5,283 nucleotides of DNA from Betaproteobacteria bacterium (GCA_025353085.1 JANXRI010000232.1:1-5283); one strand, 5' to 3'. Numbered from the stretch's first letter, positions 1 through 5,283 are shown. Numbers and translations: made by a program. Notes: a model not told the origin generated them from the letters alone.

Positions 1-174
1 CGTCCTGCGTGCAGATGCCGGTAGCCGGGCAATTCCTTTCTCAATCTCACCGATGGTTACGACGCTGAGATAAAGCGATGTTTCGTCCTGCTCGCCGATC
101 CACTTCAATACCGGAAGGTGGGGGTTTTTCCTGACCAGTTCGGAAACGACGCTGGTGTCGAGCAAAAAACTCAC
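1..174 (-). CDS. VapC/FitB-like PIN-domain toxin, N-terminal part (runs off the left edge)
   Basis: Probable type II toxin: PIN-domain proteins of this family are Mg2+-dependent endoribonucleases, often cutting tRNA or rRNA. The 58 visible codons begin with GTG and read SFLLDTSVVSELVRKN at the N-terminus, followed by LYLSVVTIGEIEKGIARLP. The Asp of LLDTS, the Glu of VSEL and the Glu of IGEIEKG are where the first acidic metal-binding residues of VapC/FitB proteins lie. I chose GTG at 174-172 because it sits in a GTGA overlap with the antitoxin stop codon, the usual arrangement in translationally coupled toxin-antitoxin operons, and because the family begins three or four residues before the LLDT strand. 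The C-terminal half, with the remaining acidic residues, lies outside the window, so intactness cannot be judged. The family call is strong; the exact RNA target is unknown. Confidence 0.88.
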   Translation of the reverse strand, partial: MSFLLDTSVVSELVRKNPHLPVLKWIGEQDETSLYLSVVTIGEIEKGIARLPASARRT

Positions 175-425
175 AAATCGATCTTCCTGCCGGTGTCCCT
201 GCTACGTGTAAGGTTCAGCTTGATTCCGACCAGTGGCGAACTGCGAAAAAAATCAACAAGCTTGCCCTTGGGCCGTGACATCCTGCCGTAGTCCTGCGCG
301 GAGACGACCACTGCCGCCGCCGCTCCGTGCAGGGTGATGACCTGCGGCCCCTCGCTGCGTGCCTTGCGCACGACCTCGGACAGGCGGTTTTTGGCTTCCT
401 GTAGCTGCCACGTGGTCGTTGACAT
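171..425 (-). CDS. Phd/YefM-family antitoxin of a type II toxin-antitoxin module
   Basis: An 84-residue antitoxin predicted to bind and neutralise the PIN toxin encoded just downstream and to repress its own promoter. The N-terminal half (WQLQEAKNRLSEVVRKARSE, then PQVITLHG and AVVVSAQDY) is the Phd/YefM DNA-binding and dimerisation fold. The C-terminal tail, with FFRSSPL, NLTRSRDTGRKIDL and a closing acidic-Leu end, is the toxin-wrapping segment commonly seen in Phd-type antitoxins paired with VapC toxins. An upstream ATG at 437 is in frame, but ATG at 425-423 has a GGAG ribosome binding site (435-432) exactly 6 bases ahead, whereas the first ATG has none, so I use 425. The residue pair normally Gly-Arg before the AVVV strand reads Gly-Ala here (HGAAAAVVV), a mild departure from the family. 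The gene starts 59 bases after the amidohydrolase stop and shares GTGA with the toxin start. Confidence 0.9.
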   Translation of the reverse strand: MSTTTWQLQEAKNRLSEVVRKARSEGPQVITLHGAAAAVVVSAQDYGRMSRPKGKLVDFFRSSPLVGIKLNLTRSRDTGRKIDL

Positions 426-439
426 GGGTAACTCCATTT

Positions 440-467
440 CTAGCTAGTGTAGCTATTTTATAGCTAT
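440..467 (-). promoter_or_regulatory. Candidate antitoxin operator/promoter: three TAGCTA palindromes
   Basis: Three copies of the self-complementary hexamer TAGCTA lie at 441-446, 450-455 and 461-466, with centres 9 and 11 bases apart. The outer copies extend to CTAGCTAG (440-447) and ATAGCTAT (460-467). On the minus strand the stretch contains TATAAA (462-457) as a possible -10 box, inside the palindrome cluster and about 35 bases before the antitoxin start. I see no convincing -35 hexamer at the right distance. Phd-type antitoxins bind short palindromes over their own promoter, so an autoregulatory operator is a natural reading, but it is inferred from position and symmetry. Confidence 0.6.
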
Positions 468-484
468 CCCCGTATTTGCGCCAC

Positions 485-1630
485 TCACCGCTTGATCTTC
501 AACAACCGCGCTGCGTTCCCGCCCATGATCCTGTCCTTGTCCACGCGCGACAGGCGCGGTACGCTTTCAATAAATTTTACGGGGGTTTCCATCCCCATGT
601 CGTACGGATAGTCGGTGCCGAGCACGACGTGTTCGGGACCGTATTTGTCGATCAGGTGGCGCAGCATCTGGGTGTCGAATGTGATGGTGTCGAAATAGAA
701 TTTCTTCAGATAGCTCGACGGCGCCTTCTTGATGATAGTGCGGCAATCCGGCCGCGCGCGGTGAGCATGGTCCATGCGCGCCCAGTAATGCGCGAGGTAG
801 CCGCCGGCGTGCGGCAGCACGACTTTAAGTTTCGGATTGCGCTCCATCACGCCGTCGAATATCAGGTGGCTCGCCGCGACGGTGGTCTCAAGCGGATTGC
901 CGATCACGTTGTTGAAGTAATGGTCCATCAGCCGCTCGCCCTGCGTGTAACCGAGCGGGTGCATAAAGATTACGATGTCGAGTTCCTGCGCCCTGGCGAA
1001 GAATTTTTCGAGGCCGAGACTCGGATCAGTGAGGTCCTTGCCGTTGACGTTCGGCAAAATCTCGACGCCCCGCATGCCGAGCTTGTTCACGCAGTATTCG
1101 AGCTCCGCCACCGCCATGGCGGCATTCTGCAGCGGCACTGTGCCCATCGCGACAAAACGCTCGGGCCAGATGGCGACGATTTCGGCGAGGCGCTCGTTCG
1201 CCATGCGCGCAAGCTCGCGGCCAAAATCCGGCTCGCTCCAGTAAATGCACTGATTGGGCGCGGGGCACACCGCCTGGATGTCGATGCCCATGCGGTCCAT
1301 GTCCTTCAACCGCACTTCGATGCTCGACAGCTTCGGGCCGCGATCCTTAATCTGTTTGACATTCACCTCGCGTGTCAATGCATTCGCGAATATTCCGGAC
1401 GGCTCGTATTGGCTCGCGTTGAGGTTTGCGACTTTGGCCGCGATCGCCGGATTCTGGTAATGGCAGTGCAAATCGATGCGCAGGCTGCGGCCTTTGCGGT
1501 CGCGCACGACCTTGGCGGATGCAGCGGGCTTCGCGTTAATTACGTTTTTCGTCGATCCGGTGCGCAAAAGTAGCGAAGGCCGGCGCCGGTGAGCGGGGTC
1601 GGTGCAGTCTGGCGTGCAGGTGAACATCAT
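485..1630 (-). CDS. ACMSD-family metal-dependent amidohydrolase (amidohydrolase 2)
   Basis: A 381-residue TIM-barrel enzyme of the amidohydrolase 2 family, which includes aminocarboxymuconate-semialdehyde decarboxylase (ACMSD), gamma-resorcylate decarboxylase and 5-carboxyvanillate decarboxylase. Visible active-site residues are H55 and H57 in RIDLHCHY, H224 in IFMHPLG, H274 in LPHAGG, R285 in ARMDHA and D340 in GTDYPYD. Their spacing follows bacterial ACMSD as I recall it (metal ligands H9, H11, H177, D294; catalytic H228; substrate Arg239): 50 residues from H224 to H274, 66 from H274 to D340 and 11 from H274 to R285. The start at 1630 is backed by an AGGAAGGG ribosome binding site (1643-1636) 5 bases upstream; ATG at 1627 is also possible. 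Odd: about 50 residues precede the first barrel strand, with C5, C9 and H14 near the front, where relatives often begin close to the HxH. Probably acts in the cytoplasm on a carboxylated, perhaps aromatic-derived, substrate; the precise reaction is unknown. Confidence 0.88.
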   Translation of the reverse strand: MMFTCTPDCTDPAHRRRPSLLLRTGSTKNVINAKPAASAKVVRDRKGRSLRIDLHCHYQNPAIAAKVANLNASQYEPSGIFANALTREVNVKQIKDRGPKLSSIEVRLKDMDRMGIDIQAVCPAPNQCIYWSEPDFGRELARMANERLAEIVAIWPERFVAMGTVPLQNAAMAVAELEYCVNKLGMRGVEILPNVNGKDLTDPSLGLEKFFARAQELDIVIFMHPLGYTQGERLMDHYFNNVIGNPLETTVAASHLIFDGVMERNPKLKVVLPHAGGYLAHYWARMDHAHRARPDCRTIIKKAPSSYLKKFYFDTITFDTQMLRHLIDKYGPEHVVLGTDYPYDMGMETPVKFIESVPRLSRVDKDRIMGGNAARLLKIKR

Positions 1631-1635
1631 GGTAA

Positions 1636-1646
1636 CCCTTCCTTTT
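1636..1646 (-). promoter_or_regulatory. Ribosome binding site of the amidohydrolase
   Basis: The minus strand reads AAAAGGAAGGG at 1646-1636, a strong purine-rich Shine-Dalgarno match 5 bases before ATG 1630-1628. It fixes the start of the long N-terminal extension of the amidohydrolase and lies only 4 bases downstream of the octamer array, so array structure could influence its accessibility. Confidence 0.75.
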
Positions 1647-1650
1647 GGAG

Positions 1651-1784
1651 TGATTTATTGATTTAGTGATTCAGTGATTTAGTGATTTAGTGATTTAGTG
1701 ATTGTGGGATTAGGAGATTAACCGATTGAGTGACTTAATCACCCAATCACCCAATCACCCAATCACCTAATCACCTAATCGCTG
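1651..1784. repeat. Phased octamer repeat array with inverted halves
   Basis: Sixteen consecutive 8-base units run without a phase break from 1651 to 1778, with a decayed partial unit to 1784. The left block is TGATTTAG-like: exact copies at 1659, 1675, 1683 and 1691, variants at 1651 and 1667, then four degenerate units at 1699-1730 keeping GATT at unit positions 2-5. A switch unit TGACTTAA lies at 1731. The right block is TCACCCAA at 1739, 1747 and 1755 and TCACCTAA at 1763 and 1771. The right block is approximately the reverse complement of the left, with a mirror point near 1736, so GTGATT cores face AATCAC cores and could pair as a laddered hairpin with 2-base internal loops. The array fills most of the gap between livF and the amidohydrolase and ends a few bases before the latter's ribosome binding site. 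Its function and origin are unknown. Confidence 0.93.
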
Positions 1785-1792
1785 TCTTGAAA

Positions 1793-2509
1793 TTAATAAA
1801 CCCCGAGATGCTGAATGATCAACGCCGCATTGCCGCGCGCCTCGGCAGCCGTGCCGGCAAAGACAACGCGGCCGGTGTTGAGCATGACGCAATCATCGGC
1901 AAGATCGAATGCCAATTTTATGTTTTGCTCGACCAGCACGATGGATTGCCCTTCGGATTTCAGCCGGGCGATGGTGCGGCCCACCTCCGCCACGATCAGC
2001 GGCGCGAGCCCCTCGGAGGGCTCATCCATCAGCAGCAAGCGCGGATTGCCCATCAACGCGCGGCCGATCGCGAGCATTTGCTGCTCGCCGCCCGACAGCG
2101 AACCCGCGTGCTGCGCGAGCCGCTCCTGCAGTCGCGGGAAGAGTTCGCATACGCGCTCGAGCGTCCACGGCTTGTCGATGCCGCTGCGATTCTGTTGCGC
2201 GACAAGCAGGTTCTCGCGCACGGTGAGCGTCGGAAATACACGCCGGCCCTGCGGCACGAAGCCGATGCCTTTCCGGGAAATTACTTCGGGCGACAAATGC
2301 GTGATCGTCTCGCCGAACAGTCGAATTTCACCAGCGCGCGGCGGCAGAAACCCGACGATCGCGCTCATACACGTCGTCTTGCCCGCGCCGTTGCGGCCAA
2401 GCAATGCCAGCACGCGGCCCGCGCTTACGGTAAACGACACGTCGTGCAACACATGGCTGTCGCCGTAAAGTGCATTGATGCCGGTCAACGTGAGCGCGTC
2501 AGTTTCCAA
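1793..2509 (-). CDS. livF: Liv-type ABC transporter ATP-binding protein LivF
   Basis: One of the two cytoplasmic ATPases that power a branched-chain amino acid type (HAAT) importer. With the chosen start the protein has 238 residues, close to E. coli LivF at about 237. Motifs are Walker A GRNGAGKT (38-45), Q-loop Gln in FVPQGRR (87), signature LSGGEQQ (138-144), Walker B LLLMDE (158-163), and LVEQN with Gln195 where most ABC ATPases carry the switch His; that Gln is normal for LivF. No ATG start exists. TTG at 2509-2507 gives the family's usual length, overlaps the livG stop by 11 bases and has a weak GAAG upstream. A further TTG at 2542 would add 11 residues (249 in all) and a 44-base overlap. 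It is the last of the transporter genes, ending with TAA just before the octamer array. Family call very secure; exact start less so. Confidence 0.93.
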   Translation of the reverse strand: METDALTLTGINALYGDSHVLHDVSFTVSAGRVLALLGRNGAGKTTCMSAIVGFLPPRAGEIRLFGETITHLSPEVISRKGIGFVPQGRRVFPTLTVRENLLVAQQNRSGIDKPWTLERVCELFPRLQERLAQHAGSLSGGEQQMLAIGRALMGNPRLLLMDEPSEGLAPLIVAEVGRTIARLKSEGQSIVLVEQNIKLAFDLADDCVMLNTGRVVFAGTAAEARGNAALIIQHLGVY

Positions 2510-3239
2510 GATACACTTCGCGCGTTTTTGGATGATTGACAACCTCGCTGCGCGTGCCTTCCACGATCACGCTGCCGTAGTGCAATACCGTGATGTTGTC
2601 GGCGAGATCGAGCGCCGTGTCCATGTCGTGCTCGATCATCACGACCGTGGTTTCGCGCGGGATGTCCGCGATGAGCCGGCCGATCGCGACGCGCTCGTCG
2701 CGCGACAGTCCCGCGAGCGGCTCGTCAAGCAGCAGCACCTTCGGCTTCTGCGCAAGCGCCATCGCGATTTCGACGCGCCGCTTTTCGCCGTACGAGACGA
2801 CATTCAGCGGATGCCGCGCCAGATGCTCGAGGCCGACCTGCGCGAGCACCGCCCTCGCCCCGGCGTAGAGATGCGTGAACCGGTCGAGCGGGGCGAACAG
2901 GTTCCAGCGCGCTTTCGTCATGCCGAGCAGCGACAGCGCAACATTGTGCTCGAGGGTGTCCTGTGCAAATAGCGTGATGATCTGGTAGGTGCGCGCAAGT
3001 CCGCGCTGCACGCGCCGGTGCGGATGCATGCGCTGGATTTCTTCACCGAACAGGTGAATCGTTCCCGCGTCGCGTTTGAGATCGCCCGTGATCAGGTTGA
3101 AGAGCGTCGTCTTGCCGGCGCCATTGGGTCCGATGATGAGACGGCGCTCACCGGGCATTACCGTTAGCGAAACGTCATTCGTCGCGGGCAAGCCGCCGAA
3201 CGCTTTCTTGAGGCCGCGAATGGCGAGCGCCGCGTTCAC
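2499..3239 (-). CDS. livG: Liv-type ABC transporter ATP-binding protein LivG
   Basis: The second ATPase of the HAAT importer, 246 residues with the start used here. Motifs are Walker A GPNGAGKT (37-44), Q-loop Gln in ARTYQIITLF (86), signature VSYGEKR (148-154), Walker B VLLLDE (168-173) and switch His204 in MIEHDMD. The YGEKR form of the signature in place of SGGQ is typical of LivG. I chose GTG at 3239-3237 because it makes a 4-base GTGA overlap with the livM stop and has GGAG (3249-3246) 6 bases upstream; a GTG at 3260 would add 7 residues but has no such support. The overlaps with livM upstream and livF downstream indicate translational coupling within one operon. Specificity of these systems lies mainly in the binding protein and permeases, so 'branched-chain amino acid' is a family label and not a demonstrated substrate. 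Confidence 0.94.
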   Translation of the reverse strand: MNAALAIRGLKKAFGGLPATNDVSLTVMPGERRLIIGPNGAGKTTLFNLITGDLKRDAGTIHLFGEEIQRMHPHRRVQRGLARTYQIITLFAQDTLEHNVALSLLGMTKARWNLFAPLDRFTHLYAGARAVLAQVGLEHLARHPLNVVSYGEKRRVEIAMALAQKPKVLLLDEPLAGLSRDERVAIGRLIADIPRETTVVMIEHDMDTALDLADNITVLHYGSVIVEGTRSEVVNHPKTREVYLGN

Positions 3240-4165
3240 CGGTTTCTCCACCGCGTCCACAGGCGGCGCGCGCCGGGCACCAGTCCGTCAGGCATGAAAA
3301 CGACGATCGCCACGAAAACGAAGCCGAGCAGCATATTCCAGCGCTCGATATAGGCGGACACGTAATTTTTCAGCACCATGACGATCGCCGCGCCGATGAG
3401 CGGACCGGCAAGCGTGCCAGAACCGCCGGCGATCACGCCGATCAACCCTTCCGCCGAACTGGCGAGCGACAGCGACGTAGGGTGGATGTACTTGTGATAG
3501 TAAACGAACAGCAATCCCGATACCGCGCCCCAGAATCCCGCATAGACGAACGTAATCCAGCGGATGAGCCACACATCGTGGCCGAGCGCGCTCATGCGCC
3601 GTGGCTGGTCGCGCGTGCCTTTCAGCGCCGCGCCGAACGGCGACCCGACGAACCGCGCCATCAACCACAACGCGATCACGGTGACCGCAAGCGCAAAAAA
3701 ATAAAACGCAATCGGCTGGTCAAGGCTCACGCCGAACGGCGCGGGCCGCGTCAAGCCGCGCAACCCGTTGTCGCCTTCGGTAACCGCCACCCAGCGGTAC
3801 GCAGTGCCCCACAGCACTTGCGAGAGCGCTAACGTCAGCATCAGAAAGCCCAGGCCCGTCGCGCGCAATGCGATCAATCCAAACAAGCCGGCCATCACCG
3901 TCGTTGCAACCAGCGCGACTGGCGCAATGATCCAGTGGCCCAGACCGAACTTCAGATAAAGCCATGCTGACAAGTAAGCAGATACGCCGAGATACGCGGC
4001 ATGCCCGAGCGACGGCAGGCCGCCATAGCCGACCAGCAGATTGAGGCTCGCCGCGAAGATGGCCGCAATGAAAATCTGGCTCGCGAAATTGATGTAATAC
4101 TCGCCGGCCGCGAACGGCAGCGCAATTGTCGCGGCCAGCACTATCCACCAGGCCGCGTTTTTCAT
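3236..4165 (-). CDS. livM: Liv-type ABC transporter permease LivM
   Basis: An inner-membrane permease of 309 residues from the LivM branch of the BPD_transp_2 family, forming the channel with LivH. Hydrophobic segments lie around 6-20, 26-45, 53-71, 78-99, 105-122, 152-172, 201-222, 240-265 and 278-297. Family hallmarks are SLNLLVGYGGLPSLGHAAY (40-58), the EGDNGLRGLTRP loop (130-141), the cytoplasmic LKGTRDQPRRMSALGHDV loop (181-198) expected to contact the ATPases, and VIAGGSGTLAGPLIGA (244-259). The basic C-terminus (RRLWTRWRNR) should be cytoplasmic. ATG at 4165-4163 follows the livH stop by 7 bases; no strong ribosome binding site is visible there, which fits translational coupling. The length and motifs look intact. 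Confidence 0.93.
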   Translation of the reverse strand: MKNAAWWIVLAATIALPFAAGEYYINFASQIFIAAIFAASLNLLVGYGGLPSLGHAAYLGVSAYLSAWLYLKFGLGHWIIAPVALVATTVMAGLFGLIALRATGLGFLMLTLALSQVLWGTAYRWVAVTEGDNGLRGLTRPAPFGVSLDQPIAFYFFALAVTVIALWLMARFVGSPFGAALKGTRDQPRRMSALGHDVWLIRWITFVYAGFWGAVSGLLFVYYHKYIHPTSLSLASSAEGLIGVIAGGSGTLAGPLIGAAIVMVLKNYVSAYIERWNMLLGFVFVAIVVFMPDGLVPGARRLWTRWRNR

Positions 4166-4172
4166 GCCGTGC

Positions 4173-5033
4173 TCACGCCGTCTGCCGGCCGAACAAACCG
4201 CGCGGACGGAAGGCGATCACGACGATCATCGGCAAAAACAGGATCACGTACGCGAGGTCGGGCAGCAGCGCGGTGCCGAACGTATAGATAAACCCGATAA
4301 TAAAACTGCCGGCGAATGCGCCGACAAGGCTGCCGACACCGCCCAGTATCACCACAATCAACGCGAGCGGCAGCATATCGGCATCGAGCCCGGGGTACGC
4401 CGAGAGAATGGGACCGCCGATCACGCCGCCCGCGCCGGCGAGCGCCGCGCCGAGGGCAAACACGAGCGTGAACAATTTCGACACCGGAATCCCGACAGCG
4501 CGCGCCATCTGCATGTCGTCGACGCCCGCGCGTATCATCGCGCCGAGCCGCGTGCGCTCCATCAGCAGATAGAGCGCTACTGCGGTGACGATTGCGATGC
4601 CGATCACGGCCAGGCGATAGCTCGGAAACGGGACGCCGGCGACGATCAGCGGCAGCCGCAGGTATTCCGGCGTGGACACCGGTATCGGATCGCCACCCCA
4701 CATCACCAGGCAAAAGTCGGCAATGATGAATGCGAAGCCGAGCGTGACCAGCACCTGACCCAGCGCATTACCGGCCAGCGCACGCAGGATAAAACGCTCG
4801 AGCAACGCGCCCAACAGGGCAACGACAAGACCGGCGAGCACGGCCGCCAGCCATAAATTCGGCACGAACTTCAGGATCGTTACGCCGATATAGGCGCCAA
4901 GCATGAACAGCGCGCCATGCGTGAGATTGGCGATGCGCATAAGACCGAAAATCAGCGAGAAGCCCGCCGACAGTAAAAACAGCAAGCCCCCGAGAGCAAG
5001 GCTGTTCAGCGTTTGGATGATCCAGAATTGCAT
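4173..5033 (-). CDS. livH: Liv-type ABC transporter permease LivH
   Basis: The partner inner-membrane permease, 286 residues. It is strongly hydrophobic, with segments near 9-31, 41-56, 60-80, 92-112, 140-158, 187-210, 221-252 and 259-275. Diagnostic stretches are GLMRIANLTHGALFMLGAY (30-48), MIRAGVDDMQMARAVGI (166-182), the cytoplasmic ATPase-contact loop, and ILGGVGSLVGAFAGSFIIG (229-247), all characteristic of LivH. ATG at 5033-5031 is the only sensible start: an in-frame TGA lies 27 bases upstream at 5060-5058. No clear Shine-Dalgarno sequence precedes it, the upstream bases being a CG alternation. It heads the compact livHMGF block and is separated from the putative binding-protein gene by a repeat-rich gap. 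Confidence 0.93.
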   Translation of the reverse strand: MQFWIIQTLNSLALGGLLFLLSAGFSLIFGLMRIANLTHGALFMLGAYIGVTILKFVPNLWLAAVLAGLVVALLGALLERFILRALAGNALGQVLVTLGFAFIIADFCLVMWGGDPIPVSTPEYLRLPLIVAGVPFPSYRLAVIGIAIVTAVALYLLMERTRLGAMIRAGVDDMQMARAVGIPVSKLFTLVFALGAALAGAGGVIGGPILSAYPGLDADMLPLALIVVILGGVGSLVGAFAGSFIIGFIYTFGTALLPDLAYVILFLPMIVVIAFRPRGLFGRQTA

Positions 5034-5054
5034 GCGCGCGCAAGTAACCGGCTT

Positions 5055-5180
5055 TGCTCACCTTCCCCTTCAGGGGGAAGGATGGGATGGGGGTGGGTGC
5101 ACTGGTGAATGACCCATCCCCGCCCTACCCCCCCCTTGTCCCCCAAGGGGATTTCCTTCGGGGCAAAGGGGAGGGGATTT
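5055..5180. repeat. REP-like hairpin and G-tract element between the putative binding-protein gene and livH
   Basis: The gap carries several inverted repeats: 5061-5068 pairs with 5074-5081 (CCTTCCCC/GGGGAAGG, 5-base loop), 5084-5091 pairs with 5113-5120 (GGGATGGG/CCCATCCC), and 5132-5138 pairs with 5144-5150 (CCCCTTG/CAAGGGG, 5-base loop). Four G-tracts lie on the plus strand at 5073-5097 and four on the minus strand at 5135-5113, which includes a run of eight G. Hairpins are not followed by a T run, so intrinsic terminators are unlikely. It resembles the dispersed G/C-tract palindromic elements found between genes in many GC-rich Proteobacteria; that it is dispersed in this genome is inferred. 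Confidence 0.7.
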
Positions 5181-5205
5181 ATGCAATCACTCAACAGCAA
5201 CTCGA

Positions 5206-5283
5206 CTATTCGAGATTCTTCGCCGGCGGAAAGTCGCGCGAATAAACCGGATTTTTCAGAAACTCATCCGGCTTGTAAGTCCA
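5206..5283 (-). CDS. C-terminal end of a gene, probably the ABC transporter substrate-binding protein
   Basis: An open frame enters from the right edge and ends at TAG 5208-5206 after 25 visible codons. The tail includes YKPDEFLKNPVYSRDFPPA. It is on the same strand as, and immediately upstream of, livHMGF, the place where the periplasmic substrate-binding protein is normally encoded, and a Pro-rich, Tyr-rich C-terminus is compatible with that family. The fragment is too short to identify from motifs, so the function is inferred mainly from position. An amidohydrolase or other catabolic gene is the main alternative. Confidence 0.55.
   Translation of the reverse strand, partial: WTYKPDEFLKNPVYSRDFPPAKNLE

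Noticed and set aside
476..1573. A 365-codon plus-strand open frame opposite the amidohydrolase
   Set aside because: Its translation is His/Arg/Val-rich with no recognisable domain, while the minus strand has complete family motifs and a ribosome binding site. It is a shadow produced by GC-rich codon use.
1651..1784. CRISPR array
   Set aside because: Units are 8 bases with no spacers and no cas gene is visible; it is a simple octamer array.
1658..1800. Dedicated promoter for the amidohydrolase
   Set aside because: AT-rich hexamers such as TTTATT and AATAAA occur, but they are part of the repeat units and no -35/-10 pair with correct spacing stands out.
1787..2539. A 250-codon plus-strand open frame opposite livF
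   Set aside because: It mirrors livF almost exactly and its protein is low-complexity and charged, with no domain; livF has every ABC ATPase motif.
4164..4856. A 230-codon plus-strand open frame opposite livH
   Set aside because: Composition rich in Arg, Gln, Asp and His with no motif; antisense to a clear permease gene.
5061..5150. Rho-independent terminator after the putative binding-protein gene
   Set aside because: The stems are strong but neither strand has a T run directly after a hairpin, so I describe it as a REP-like element.
5006..5245. Short open frames on both strands across the gap upstream of livH
   Set aside because: They run through the hairpin and G-tract repeats, giving Pro/Gly-rich translations with no ribosome binding site or family resemblance.

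Overview
The window comes from a GC-rich bacterial chromosome. Codon use, overlapping gene starts and the style of the transporter genes suggest a Proteobacterium, probably betaproteobacterial; that placement is inference, as no rRNA or other lineage marker is present. Every gene I can support is on the minus strand, so transcription runs from high to low coordinates.

Layout in transcription order. (1) 5283-5206: the last 25 codons of a gene, by position probably the periplasmic substrate-binding protein of an ABC importer. (2) 5205-5034: a 172-bp gap filled by a hairpin-rich, REP-like G/C-tract element. (3) 5033-1793: four tightly packed genes for a branched-chain amino acid type (HAAT/Liv) ABC importer, livH-livM-livG-livF, with gaps or overlaps of only a few bases. 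(4) 1792-1631: a 162-bp gap occupied almost entirely by an array of 8-base repeats whose two halves are inverted relative to each other. (5) 1630-485: a metal-dependent amidohydrolase of the ACMSD (amidohydrolase 2) family with an intact set of metal and catalytic residues. (6) 484-426: a short gap with three TAGCTA palindromes overlapping a possible -10 box. (7) 425-1: a type II toxin-antitoxin module, a Phd/YefM-type antitoxin followed by a VapC/FitB-like PIN-domain toxin that overlaps it by 4 bases and runs off the left edge.

The likely logic is that the Liv-type importer takes up a small carboxylate, amino acid or aromatic acid, and the ACMSD-family enzyme decarboxylates or hydrolyses it or a downstream intermediate. 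The substrate cannot be read from this sequence. The toxin-antitoxin pair has its own apparent operator and is probably an independent module inserted behind the catabolic genes.

The coding content is ordinary. The parts that most deserve a second look are non-coding: the phased, inverted octamer array ending a few bases before the amidohydrolase ribosome binding site, the paired hairpin/G-tract element between the putative binding-protein gene and livH, and the triple TAGCTA operator.
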